In this document: positions 1-8,400 of the stretch, one piece after another
Layout: each line of letters starts with the position of its first letter
Numbering within the stretch: position 1 is the first letter of the stretch
Source: JAAYCI01 sp964367945
Lineage (GTDB): Bacteria > Bacillota > Clostridia > Oscillospirales > Ruminococcaceae
Assembly: GCA_964367945.1 (NCBI GenBank)
Contig: CAYIZZ010000094.1
Coordinates: 1 to 9,645, forward strand
DNA: 9,645 nucleotides
Reading direction: 5' to 3'
Notes under the pieces: generated by a model
Told to the model about the DNA's origin: nothing
The model's database searches: none
What the model saw: the letters and a program-made list of their open reading frames with translations, nothing else
Made by a program: the position numbers and the translations under genes

Positions 1-269
1 TTTTGATGATGGTGGTGTTTGGTGGCATGGGCTCCATCACAGGCTCGGTGCTCAGTGCTACAGTGCTTACCATGCTGCCGCAGGTGCTTCGTGGTTTCTC
101 TGAGTATCGCATGCTGATTTACTCTGTGGTACTTATCATTGTTATGTTGTTCCGTCCAAAAGGTATTTTGGGGCGCACTGAACTTAGGGTTATTCCTTTG
201 TATGAAAAGCTGATTCCTGCAATGCGCCGCACAAAAAACACCGACACAAAAGGGGGTAAGAACAAATGA
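1..269 (+). CDS. livM: Branched-chain amino acid ABC transporter permease LivM, C-terminal part (5' end outside window)
   Basis: This is the 3' end of a membrane permease of the LIV (leucine/isoleucine/valine) ABC importer. About 88 residues are visible, and the reading frame is open to the left edge, so the start lies outside the window. The visible part begins MMMVVFGGMGSITGS, which matches the well-conserved cytoplasmic loop of LivM/LivH permeases that contacts the ATPase subunits (family knowledge). A final hydrophobic helix (YRMLIYSVVLIIVMLFRP) and the typical RPKGILG segment follow, and then a basic hydrophilic tail of about 35 residues. The stop overlaps the livG start as ATGA (266-269), so the two are probably translationally coupled. 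The order livM-livG-livF is the classic one. The binding protein and LivH are presumably upstream, but this cannot be seen. Confidence 0.93.
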   Translation, partial: LMMVVFGGMGSITGSVLSATVLTMLPQVLRGFSEYRMLIYSVVLIIVMLFRPKGILGRTELRVIPLYEKLIPAMRRTKNTDTKGGKNK

Positions 270-1051
270 AACCCATAGAGTTGCAAGTAGAAGATTTATC
301 TATTTATTTTGGTGGTTTGCAAGCGGTAGAAGGGGTAAACTTCTATATTAAAAAAGGACAAATTGTGGGCCTTATCGGACCTAACGGTGCCGGTAAAACC
401 ACTATTTTCAACATGCTTACCGGTGTGTATGCTCCCACCAGAGGTGATATTTTCCTGAACGAAAAGAGCATGCTGAAATATAAAACATATCAGCGTTGCC
501 AAATGGGCTTGGCACGTACTTTCCAAAACATTCGTTTGTTTAAAGATTTGTCTGTTATTGATAACGTGAAGGTGGCAATGACGAATCAAATGAACTATGG
601 TGTGTTTTCCGGAGTGTTGCGCCTGCCATCGCACAATCGCCAAGAGAGGGAAACCTCCACTCATGCTCACGAGATTTTGCAGGTGGTTGGTCTTGACGAA
701 TATGCCCACGATTATGCACGTAATTTACCATATGGCCAGCAGCGTAAATTGGAAATTGCAAGGGCGCTGGCAGCAAACCCGAAAGTATTGCTTTTGGACG
801 AGCCTGCTGCCGGCATGAATCCTACCGAGACACAAGAGCTACTAGACACTATCCGCATGATACGTGACAAGTTTGATATATCTGTGCTACTTATTGAACA
901 TGACATGAGCTTTGTTATGGAGCTGTGTGAATATATTTTTGTGCTGGATTATGGGCGGATTATTGCACGAGGCGAGGCGGAGGATATCCGTAACGACCCA
1001 AGGGTAATTGAAGCTTATTTAGGGGGTGACGCAGTTGAAGAAGATGCTTGA
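266..1051 (+). CDS. livG: Branched-chain amino acid ABC transporter ATP-binding protein LivG
   Basis: This is one of the two cytoplasmic ATPases that power LIV uptake. The 261-residue length is normal for LivG. Visible motifs, in order, are Walker A GPNGAGKTT (residues 38-46), the Q-loop region ARTFQNIRLF typical of LivG, the signature LPYGQQRKLEIARALA (from 154; LivG proteins usually carry this variant of LSGGQ), Walker B VLLLDEPAAGMNP (from 174) and the H-loop LLIEHDMSFV with His212. The start ATG overlaps the livM stop (ATGA) and has AAAGGGGGTAAG upstream as a ribosome binding site. The end runs into the start of livF. All catalytic motifs are intact, so it should be functional. LivG rather than LivF is chosen because of the PYGQQ signature and the ARTFQN motif. 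Confidence 0.97.
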   Translation: MKPIELQVEDLSIYFGGLQAVEGVNFYIKKGQIVGLIGPNGAGKTTIFNMLTGVYAPTRGDIFLNEKSMLKYKTYQRCQMGLARTFQNIRLFKDLSVIDNVKVAMTNQMNYGVFSGVLRLPSHNRQERETSTHAHEILQVVGLDEYAHDYARNLPYGQQRKLEIARALAANPKVLLLDEPAAGMNPTETQELLDTIRMIRDKFDISVLLIEHDMSFVMELCEYIFVLDYGRIIARGEAEDIRNDPRVIEAYLGGDAVEEDA

Positions 1052-1748
1052 AGTGAAGGATCTTGAAGTATACTATGGCGCCATCCACGCTATTAAAAAA
1101 GTATCATTTGAAGTGAATGAAGGCGAGATAGTCACCCTTATTGGTGCAAATGGTGCCGGCAAAACTACGATTTTGCATGCGGTGTCAGGCCTTGTGAAGC
1201 CTAAAGAAGGCTCGATTGATTTCTGTGGTGAGAGCTTGGTCACTACAAAGCCTTACAGAATTACCGGTATGGGGCTTGCTCAGGTGCCGGAAGGTCGCCG
1301 TATTTTCTCTCGCATGACAGTAAAAGAAAACCTTGAAATGGGCGCATATTCTCGCACCGACACAGAGGGTATCCGCAGAGACTATGAGTATGTCATGAAA
1401 ATTTTGCCACGTTTGCAAGAGCGTCGCAAGCAGATGGCGGGCACACTTTCAGGCGGCGAGCAACAAATGCTTGCCATGGGCCGTGCATTGATGGCAAAAC
1501 CCAAGATGTTACTTTTAGACGAGCCGTCCATGGGTCTTTCACCTTTGCTGGTACAAGAAATTTTCAAGACTATTCGTGAAATAAATAAAAATGGCGTGAC
1601 TGTTCTTTTGGTAGAGCAGAATGCCCGTATGGCACTGGATGTGGCTTCAAGAGCATATGTGCTGGAAACCGGCAAGGTGGCCATGCAAGGCGATGCAAAA
1701 GAACTGGCCCATAACGAAGAAGTTAAAAAAGCATATTTGGGCGGATAG
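1035..1748 (+). CDS. livF: Branched-chain amino acid ABC transporter ATP-binding protein LivF
   Basis: This is the second ATPase of the LIV importer, 237 residues with the start chosen here. Motifs are Walker A GANGAGKTT (residues 37-45), Q-loop region GLAQVPEGRRIFSRMTVKEN, signature LSGGEQQML (138-146), Walker B MLLLDEPSMGLSP (from 158) and the switch region LLVEQNARMALD. In that switch region Gln195 stands where many ABC ATPases have His; this is usual for LivF. The start is uncertain. TTG at 1035 lies 6 nt after a strong site (AGGGGGTG, 1021-1028). GTG at 1026 sits inside that site, and ATG at 1044 is 15 nt away. All three keep the conserved MLEVKDLEVYYG beginning. The gene overlaps livG by about 17 bases and is the last gene of the LIV operon. 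Confidence 0.94.
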   Translation: MKKMLEVKDLEVYYGAIHAIKKVSFEVNEGEIVTLIGANGAGKTTILHAVSGLVKPKEGSIDFCGESLVTTKPYRITGMGLAQVPEGRRIFSRMTVKENLEMGAYSRTDTEGIRRDYEYVMKILPRLQERRKQMAGTLSGGEQQMLAMGRALMAKPKMLLLDEPSMGLSPLLVQEIFKTIREINKNGVTVLLVEQNARMALDVASRAYVLETGKVAMQGDAKELAHNEEVKKAYLGG

Positions 1749-1781
1749 ACTTACTTCGAAATAGTATATTGTTTTCATAAA

Positions 1782-1820
1782 ATATAAGTTCCCTTGGTAA
1801 GATAACGAGGGAACTTATGC
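1782..1820 (+). terminator. Stem-loop between livF and azlC, possible terminator or attenuator
   Basis: A perfect 11-bp inverted repeat, ATAAGTTCCCT (1784-1794) and AGGGAACTTAT (1808-1818), can be extended inward by a T-G and a G-C pair. The loop is 9 nt (GTAAGATAA). It lies 35 bases after the livF stop, where a terminator is expected. It lacks the downstream T-run of a standard intrinsic terminator on the + strand (GCTATG follows), so it may instead be an attenuator, an RNA-stability element or an operator-like palindrome. Weak promoter-like hexamers (TTGGTA 1794-1799 and TATGCT 1816-1821, 16 nt apart) overlap it but are not convincing. Confidence 0.45.
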
Positions 1821-1867
1821 TATGTAAAGTAGTTTAACTACAGAAGTTTTGAGAGGAAGCGAAAGCG

Positions 1868-2593
1868 TTGATTCAATCAAAAGAAAAAAGCAAAAGTGCC
1901 ATAAAGGCAGCTTTTCCACATACCATACCGGTGCTGACAGGATATGTTGTTATGGGTATGGCGTTTGGTGTGTTACTAAGCAGTAAGGGCTTTGGGTTTT
2001 TATGGGCTATGCTGATGGGTATTGTGATGTATGCCGGAAGCATGCAGTTTGTTGCTGTTAGTCTTTTGGCGGCAGGCTTTGATCCGCTGGGTGCGTTTTT
2101 AATGACACTGATGGTGAATGCAAGGCATGTATTTTATGGTATACCGCTTTTAGAACGCTTTAAAGAATACGGTAAATCAAAGTTTTATATGATATTTGCA
2201 CTGACCGATGAAACGTTTGCGCTGTTATGTGCAACAAAACCGCCAAAAGACGTGGACGAGAAAAAGTTTTACTTATCTATTTCGGTGCTGGATCATTTAT
2301 ATTGGATAACAGGATGTACCTTGGGTGGGATATTAGGCGGTGCAGTGAATATCGACACCCACGGCATAGACTTTGTTATGACGGCGCTGTTTATTGTGAT
2401 TTTCTTAGAGCAGTGGAAGGAAAAACAAAACCGATCTCCTGCGTTGATAGGTCTTTTTGTTTCGCTGGTATGCAGGATATTGTTTGGGCCGCAATGGTTT
2501 ATTTTAGCGGCTATGGCGGTGCTTGTAGTGGTATTTGTGATGTGTAAAAAGCCGCTGAGCAAGAAAATGGAGGAAAACGCATGGAAACAGTGA
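1868..2593 (+). CDS. azlC: AzlC family branched-chain amino acid exporter, large subunit
   Basis: This is the large subunit of a two-component amino acid exporter of the AzlCD / BrnFE / YgaZH family, which expels branched-chain amino acids and toxic analogues such as azaleucine (family knowledge; the exact substrate here is inferred). The 241-residue length is typical. The conserved N-terminal block runs AAFPHTIPVLTGYVVMGMAFG (residues 14-34), followed by MYAGSMQFVAVSLLAAG (54-70), LMVNARHVFYGIPL (81-94) and the FALTDETFALL segment (110-120). Several hydrophobic helices follow, with the last at about 211-227 before a lysine-rich cytoplasmic tail. The start is TTG at 1868, the only start that keeps the conserved N-terminus, with AGAGGAAG (1852-1859) 8 nt upstream. 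The 3' end overlaps azlD by 13 bases, indicating coupled translation. Confidence 0.93.
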   Translation: MIQSKEKSKSAIKAAFPHTIPVLTGYVVMGMAFGVLLSSKGFGFLWAMLMGIVMYAGSMQFVAVSLLAAGFDPLGAFLMTLMVNARHVFYGIPLLERFKEYGKSKFYMIFALTDETFALLCATKPPKDVDEKKFYLSISVLDHLYWITGCTLGGILGGAVNIDTHGIDFVMTALFIVIFLEQWKEKQNRSPALIGLFVSLVCRILFGPQWFILAAMAVLVVVFVMCKKPLSKKMEENAWKQ

Positions 2594-2937
2594 TAGATGT
2601 AGCACGCATGCCGTGGTGGCAGGCACTGATAATTATTGGTATCTGTGCGCTGACAACTTTAGGCACTCGTGCGCTACCGTTTGTAGCTTTTCCACCGGGA
2701 AAAAGCACGCCCGGATATATTGTATATCTTGGCAAGGTGCTTCCGTTCGCTATTACCACCATGCTGATAGTATATTGCCTAAAAGATGTAGCAATTACCG
2801 TCAGTCCGTATGCATTGCCTGAAATATTGGCAGTGTCGCTGGTGGTGACGTTGTTCCTGACACTGAAAAATTCGCTGATAGCGATTGCCGGTGGAACAGT
2901 GCTGTATATGATTTTAGTACAGTTAATTTTTGTGTAA
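2581..2937 (+). CDS. azlD: AzlD family branched-chain amino acid exporter, small subunit
   Basis: This is the small membrane partner of the upstream AzlC protein; members of this family work as a pair. It has 118 residues, normal for AzlD, with four hydrophobic segments at about residues 14-35, 45-67, 78-95 and 98-118. The motif TTLGTRALPFVAF (25-37) and the segment YLGKVLPFAITTMLIVYCLKD (49-69) are characteristic. The start ATG has GGAGG about 7 nt upstream inside the end of azlC, and the reading frames overlap by 13 bases. The gene ends 14 bases before the -35 box of the next transcription unit, and no clear hairpin terminator is seen after it. Confidence 0.92.
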   Translation: METVIDVARMPWWQALIIIGICALTTLGTRALPFVAFPPGKSTPGYIVYLGKVLPFAITTMLIVYCLKDVAITVSPYALPEILAVSLVVTLFLTLKNSLIAIAGGTVLYMILVQLIFV

Positions 2938-2950
2938 TATTGTATAAACC

Positions 2951-2979
2951 TTGCCGTTTTTTTGTAAAAGGTGTATAAT
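2951..2979 (+). promoter_or_regulatory. Sigma-A-type promoter of the nifS-thiI-cinA-fusion operon
   Basis: The -35 box is TTGCCG (2951-2956, four of six consensus bases). The -10 box is a perfect TATAAT (2974-2979), and the spacer is exactly 17 nt and T-rich. Transcription would start near 2986, about 38 bases before the nifS start codon. The next two intergenic gaps (21 and 37 bases) contain no comparable promoter, so nifS, thiI and the cinA fusion are probably cotranscribed from here. Confidence 0.7.
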
Positions 2980-3023
2980 TTAAAAAAGAAGATATAAGTG
3001 AAACTATTAAAAGGAGCACGTGT

Positions 3024-4175
3024 ATGCACTATCTTGACAACGCGGCCACTACGTGTGTTTTGCCAAAGGTGATACACGCTGCAAATGAGATGATGGAATC
3101 CACATGGGGGAATCCATCTTCTTTGCATACAATGGGCATGAAAGCCGAAAAGGCGATAGAGGATGCCAGAACAACTCTTGCAAAAGCGATGGGTTGCAAA
3201 AAAGACGAAGTGGTGTTCACAAGTGGTGGCACCGAGGCAAATTATTTGGCTATTTTAGGCGCGGTAAAGGCTCGCACGAGTGTTGGACGGCATATTGTGA
3301 GCACGGGATATGAGCATTCCAGCGTGACTAATACATTAGAACTGTTGAAAGAAAATGAAAATGCGGAGCTTACCATTATAAACCCTGATGCAGACGGCAC
3401 GGTGGACATTTCGGCATTGGTGGATGCGGTGGGTCCAAAAACGGTTTTAGTGACGGCCATGCAGGTGAATAACGAAACAGGCGCTGTATTAGACGTGGTG
3501 GAATTGGCGCGCAGGGTGAAAGAAAAAAACTCACGATGTTTTGTGCATGTAGATGGCATACAAGGCTTTTGCAAGTTGCCGATTATATTGCGTGACACAA
3601 AGATTGACAGCTATGCTGTGAGCGGCCATAAAATACATGCACTAAAAGGTGTGGGTGCACTATATTTACGTGGAGGAAAGTCGGCACATTGGCGCGCACC
3701 GTGCGGTGGCGGCTCGCAAGAGGGTGGAATTCGCCCCGGTACCCAAAACACGGTGGGTATAGTGGCTTTAGGAAAAGCAGTGGAGCTGTTCATGGCGCAA
3801 AGTGAAAAAACAAAAGCACATATATCACAGCTGAGAAGTATGCTGAACGAGGGTCTTTCGGATATACCCGATATCACGATGCATTCGCCTAAAGACGGAT
3901 ATGCCGGTATTGCGATGTTTTCAGCACCAAGAGGCTTGCGCAGTCAGGTGATGCTGAATTATTTGAACGAAAACCACGATGTGTATGTTTCCAGTGGCTC
4001 GGCGTGCGCCGGTGGCAAGGGAAGCCATACATTGTCGGCAATGGGCGTTAAACCGTCAATTATAGATGCGGCGCTACGTGTCAGCTTCAGCGCTGAAAGT
4101 AAAGAAGAAGACGTAATGGCTTTTTTAGAGGGTTTGAAAGCCGCAATAGTGCACCTTGCACGTTGCAAAGGTTGA
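3024..4175 (+). CDS. nifS: Cysteine desulfurase, NifS/IscS family (probable sulfur donor for ThiI)
   Basis: This is a PLP-dependent enzyme that removes sulfur from L-cysteine as a protein-bound persulfide, giving alanine. It has 383 residues, normal for the NifS/IscS group. Visible are the N-terminal YLDNAATT (residues 3-10), NPSSLHTMG, the FTSGGTEANY PLP-phosphate loop, the active-site His in STGYEHSSV (His98), NNETG, HVDGIQ with the PLP-contacting Asp, SGHKIHALKG with the Schiff-base Lys203, GGGSQEGGIRPGTQN, and the mobile-loop catalytic Cys328 in SSGSACAGG. Key residues are therefore intact. The start ATG has AAGGAG (3011-3016) upstream. It lies directly before thiI with a 21-base gap; the same pairing is known in Bacillus and clostridia, where a dedicated desulfurase supplies ThiI. 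Supply of Fe-S assembly or other thiolation pathways cannot be excluded. Confidence 0.93.
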   Translation: MHYLDNAATTCVLPKVIHAANEMMESTWGNPSSLHTMGMKAEKAIEDARTTLAKAMGCKKDEVVFTSGGTEANYLAILGAVKARTSVGRHIVSTGYEHSSVTNTLELLKENENAELTIINPDADGTVDISALVDAVGPKTVLVTAMQVNNETGAVLDVVELARRVKEKNSRCFVHVDGIQGFCKLPIILRDTKIDSYAVSGHKIHALKGVGALYLRGGKSAHWRAPCGGGSQEGGIRPGTQNTVGIVALGKAVELFMAQSEKTKAHISQLRSMLNEGLSDIPDITMHSPKDGYAGIAMFSAPRGLRSQVMLNYLNENHDVYVSSGSACAGGKGSHTLSAMGVKPSIIDAALRVSFSAESKEEDVMAFLEGLKAAIVHLARCKG

Positions 4176-4196
4176 GAAAGTACTAAGGAGAAAACA

Positions 4197-5387
4197 ATGC
4201 AAGAGATTATATTAGCCACAATGGGAGAGATGGCGCTGAAAGGCCTGAATCGTAAGACGTTTGAGAATACATTACTTAAAACATTGCGCCGCAGAACAAT
4301 GGGCCTAGGTAAATTTAAAATACACGCGTCACAAAGTACGATATACATTAAGCCACTGGATGATATGGCGATAAGCTCGGCAAGTCAAACGTATGAGCGT
4401 GTCTCGAAAGTGTTTGGTATTGCAGCAATGACAAGGGCGGCTGTGTGTGATAAAGAGTTTTCAGCCATATGCAAAATGGCGAAAGAGTATCTTGAGCCGC
4501 AACTGCAAGCTGTGACAACATTTAAAGTGAAGGCAAAACGTGCGGATAAAACATTCGGCATGGATAGTATGGAAATTGCAAGAGAGCTGGGTGGATATCT
4601 GCTTTCGAATTTTTCGAACTTAAAAGTAGATGTTAAAAACCCTGAGATTGTTGTGACGGTAGAGGTGCGTGAAGATTCGGCGTTTGTGCATGCAGGTAAA
4701 ATATCCGGTGCAGGCGGACTGCCGGTACCGTCAAGTGGTAGAGCAGCCTTGCTTTTATCGGGTGGCATAGATAGTCCGGTGGCAGCATGGCAAATGGCGA
4801 AGCGTGGTCTTGGTCTTGTGGGCATTCATTTTGCCAGTCCGCCGTATACCTCGCCACGTGCTGCGGCAAAGGTGGAGGATTTGGCCGATTTGTTGGTGCC
4901 TTGGTGTGGGCCACTGCCGTATTACTATGTTCCATACACCAAGACGCAGGAATATCTACGTGACAACTTACATAAACAAGAGTATTTTACGGTACTGATG
5001 CGTCGCAGTATGCTTCGTATTGCCGAGGTGATTGCAAGAAAAGAAGGGTGTGAGGCTATGGTGACAGGTGAGAGCCTAGCACAAGTAGCCAGCCAAACAT
5101 TGCAAGCCCTGGCATGCACCGACGCTGCACAAAGTATGCCGATATTACGTCCATGCATAGGTATGGATAAAAATGAAATTACAGCGATAGCAAGGCATAT
5201 TGGTACATTTGAAACCAGTATTTTGCCGTATGAAGACTGCTGTACAATATTTACGCCACCACATCCAAAAACAAAGCCAAAACTTATGGATGTGGAGTAT
5301 CTTGAAAGTAAATTGTCCGGCCTGCCGGAGCTGGAAGCCGAGGCAGCACAGGCGGCAACGTTCACCTTGAGGACAGCTGCGGAATAG
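4197..5387 (+). CDS. thiI: tRNA 4-thiouridine synthase ThiI (short form without rhodanese domain)
   Basis: This tRNA sulfurtransferase makes 4-thiouridine at position 8 of tRNA: it adenylates the uridine and transfers sulfur from a desulfurase persulfide. It has 396 residues, the length of the short Gram-positive form. In order there is an N-terminal ferredoxin-like region starting EIILATMGEMALKGLNRKTFE, a THUMP domain at about residues 60-165 (SKVFGIAAMTRA, VDVKNPEIVVTVEVRE), and the PP-loop ATPase with LLLSGGIDSPVAAWQMAKRG (SGGIDSP at 188-194), VTGESLAQVASQTLQ, and the C-terminal YEDCCTIFTPPHPKTKP with Cys348/Cys349. No rhodanese domain follows. In such short forms the sulfur is thought to come straight from the partner desulfurase, which fits the adjacent nifS. 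AAGGAG precedes the ATG. A role in thiazole synthesis for thiamine is less certain for this form. Confidence 0.96.
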   Translation: MQEIILATMGEMALKGLNRKTFENTLLKTLRRRTMGLGKFKIHASQSTIYIKPLDDMAISSASQTYERVSKVFGIAAMTRAAVCDKEFSAICKMAKEYLEPQLQAVTTFKVKAKRADKTFGMDSMEIARELGGYLLSNFSNLKVDVKNPEIVVTVEVREDSAFVHAGKISGAGGLPVPSSGRAALLLSGGIDSPVAAWQMAKRGLGLVGIHFASPPYTSPRAAAKVEDLADLLVPWCGPLPYYYVPYTKTQEYLRDNLHKQEYFTVLMRRSMLRIAEVIARKEGCEAMVTGESLAQVASQTLQALACTDAAQSMPILRPCIGMDKNEITAIARHIGTFETSILPYEDCCTIFTPPHPKTKPKLMDVEYLESKLSGLPELEAEAAQAATFTLRTAAE

Positions 5388-5424
5388 CTAAACAAAGTGA
5401 CATCATACTGTAAGGGGGCAAAAA

Positions 5425-8400
5425 ATGCGCGCAGAGATTATATCGGTGGGAACTGAGCTGTTGCTTGGTGATATTCTCAACACAAATGCCAGGTTTTTGT
5501 CTCAGCATTTGGCGGCTTTAGGGTACAATGTGTTTTATCAAACGACAGTAGGGGACAATTCTCGTCGTTTGCGTGAGCTGGTGCAAGCGGCAAAACTACG
5601 CAGTGATGTGTTGATTTTCAGTGGTGGACTGGGTCCTACTGCAGATGATATCACAAAAGAAATTGTAGCCGAGGTGTTTGAAGATTTACTGGTGATGGAC
5701 ATTGATGAGCTGGTGAAGCTGGAGCAGTTTTTCAAAAGCCGTGGCGTTGAAATGACCGAAAATAATAAAAAACAAGCACTGGTACCAAAACTTGGTCGTA
5801 AAATTGTAAACGGTGAGGGCACTGCTCCGGGTGCTTTTTTTAGACGTAATAATAAATATGCGTTTTTACTGCCCGGCCCGCCAAGAGAGATGCAACCAAT
5901 GTTTTTAGAGCAAGTGGTACCCATGCTGGAAGCCATGCAGGATGCCGCAATACGCTCTGTGACATTGCGATGTTTTGGCATAGGCGAGAGTGCGCTTGAA
6001 GATAAAATAGCATCGCTTTTAGATGGCGAAAATCCCACAGCGGCGCTGTATGCAAAAACCGGAGAGGTGCATGTGCGCATTACTGCAAGGGCCGATACCG
6101 CAGAGCAAGCCGAGGTTATGTGCGATGAATACGCAGTGATGTTTTACAAGGCACTGGGTGATTTGATTTATGCTACCGGTGAGGATGACATGGCGGCGGC
6201 CACGGTGAATGCATTAATCCGCGGTGAATACACTGTGGCGACAGCCGAAAGTTGCACGGGCGGACTTTTGGGTGAAAGAATCACGGCGGTGCCGGGCTCG
6301 TCTGCTGTTTACGGGTATGGCGCTATCACATATGCCAACATGGCAAAGCATGATATGGTGGGTGTGCGAAACGACACTTTACGAAAATATGGTGCTGTTT
6401 CAAGCCAGGTGGCGGCCGAAATGGCCTTTGGTGTGGCAAAAAAAGGTGGCTCGGATTTCGGCATAGGAATCACAGGAATTGCAGGACCCGGTGGTGGAAC
6501 ACCGCAAAAACCGGTAGGCCTGGTATACATAGCTGTATCTTATGATAAAGATGTATTTATTAGAAAGCTTAATGTTCCGGCTCGCAGTCGCGAGTATGTG
6601 AGAGAAATTTCATGCTTGCATGCTCTTGACATGATGCGCAGGATGGTGTTGGGATTACCAATGCAAAACACACGTCAATTCACTAAAAATCAACTGGCTG
6701 ATTTTGAAAGAGACGGTGCTCCGCGCTCGCGCAATCGTATGATTTTAAACACGGCGCTGGCAATACTGGGTGCATTGATAATATTGATAGCTTTAATTAT
6801 AGGGATTTATTCCTCAAGTACTCCCAGCCCCTCGGGAATATCGGCGGATGTGTCGGCTTCTTTAAAGTCGCAGGGGTTACAGTATGGCACAAGAGAATAT
6901 AGCGATGCAGCCTTTGAACTGGTGGCAGACGCAAAGGCAGAAAACCCGGCTATGGTCGGGTTTGTTGCAATGGCGGGACAATCTGTGGAAACACTGGTGG
7001 CGCAAACATTTCAAGGAACACAAAATGCTTTAGAAGAATCGCTGAATGAAGCAGGCGTTAGAGGATATCCGGTAATGGCGGCGGACGCATCTTTGGGTGC
7101 AGAGTCGTCAAACACGCTTGTTTTGGGGCAAGACTCACTTTTGCCACTTGTAGATTATCAGTACAATGACGGAAGTGCTACATTTTCTACATTTACGTTT
7201 TACACAGACGAAAAAGAATATATATATAATGTGATAGGAGTATATCTGGCCGACGATACGAGTGATGATTTTTCACCTGCAGACACTTATTTTAATGATT
7301 ACAGTGAATTTTTAGATTTTATCATGGGCGTGAAAATGAGAAGCCTGTATGACATGGATATGGACGCGGAACAAGAAGACAGCTACATGACTTTAGCTGT
7401 GCAAGATGCAGAAAGCGATGAGCGGAAAATGTATGTATGTGGCCGACTGGTTCGCACTGCGGAACTGCCGAAGGAAAGCGAAAAAGTACCTGCCGGTGGC
7501 GATGTGTTGATGCCGGACAGTTGGTATGAAGAAAACAATGAACTGAAACCAAACATACAAAATTTGTATGAAGATAATATGCGTGAATATTTGATGGCAG
7601 ACACTACAAACAGTTACTTGCAGCTAGAAGCCGGTATGCCGCAAGAAGATGATGCACCGCTACTGTTTTCTGAGGAATTGCTGGAGCTACCTGTTGCACC
7701 CCCACCGGTGGAAGAAGACGAAAGTGAAGAGCAAGATGTGCAAAGTAGTTCCGTCATTACAGCAGAACCGCTGGGGTTTACCCAAACTGTTCAAAGTAAT
7801 CAAGATGAAACCGAGATACAGCTGTTGTCCAGCGTGACTATAGATGAGTCCACACAAGAAGAAACAACAGAGGATCAAGACTCTGAAGAGCAAGAAGCCG
7901 AAAGTGTGGCGCCGTCTTCTTCAGGACCAAGTCCTTTGCCTGATTTACTACCACAAAAGCCGAATCCGAATTATCTAACAGTGAGAATGAATGGTGAGTT
8001 GACCACCCTTACCACAGAACGTGTGCTGGCAAGAATATGTCAGTATGAGGTTGGCGCGGCAGATGTGGCAACTATACAAGCGGTGGCGGTGGCTGCACAC
8101 AGCTGGATTTTAAACCAGCAGGGTGCAGGAAATGAGGCACCTGCCGTGGTGGGCGCGCAACCAAACGACAGAGTGCTGGAAGCTGTGCGTGAAGTGACGG
8201 ATGTGATTATAAGTGAAGATGAAGAAAACCCTGCATTTACCCCATGGTTTTCCATGGCAGCACAAGCCACATCATCTTCAGATACGGTATTCGACGAAGA
8301 AAGAGCGTATTTGACCACTGTGTCTTCTCCACACGAGCAGGGACAAAGCGGATGGAGAGAAATTGTATCAGTGGATGCACAGCTGTTGGCACAAAGAGCA

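Noticed and set aside
296..709. Open frames on the minus strand opposite livG, and similar frames opposite the other genes
   Set aside because: They lie fully inside well-identified genes, show no recognisable protein family and lack suitable ribosome binding sites. They are shadows of the coding frames.
1026..1034. GTG at 1026 as the livF start
   Set aside because: It overlaps its own only possible ribosome binding site (AGGGGGTG). TTG at 1035 is correctly spaced, although ATG at 1044 cannot be fully excluded.
2938..2965. T-run (TTTTTTT at 2957-2963) as a terminator for azlD
   Set aside because: No stem precedes it, and the run sits in the spacer of the nifS promoter.
5221..5387. A missing rhodanese domain in ThiI, as a sign of truncation
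   Set aside because: The short form ending soon after the YEDCC...HPKTKP block is normal in Gram-positive bacteria.
7438..7440. Cys672 as a relocated sortase nucleophile
   Set aside because: It lies in the later strand (YVCGRLVR), after the Arg position, where sortases do not carry the nucleophile; the active-site Cys position is aligned with Gln660.
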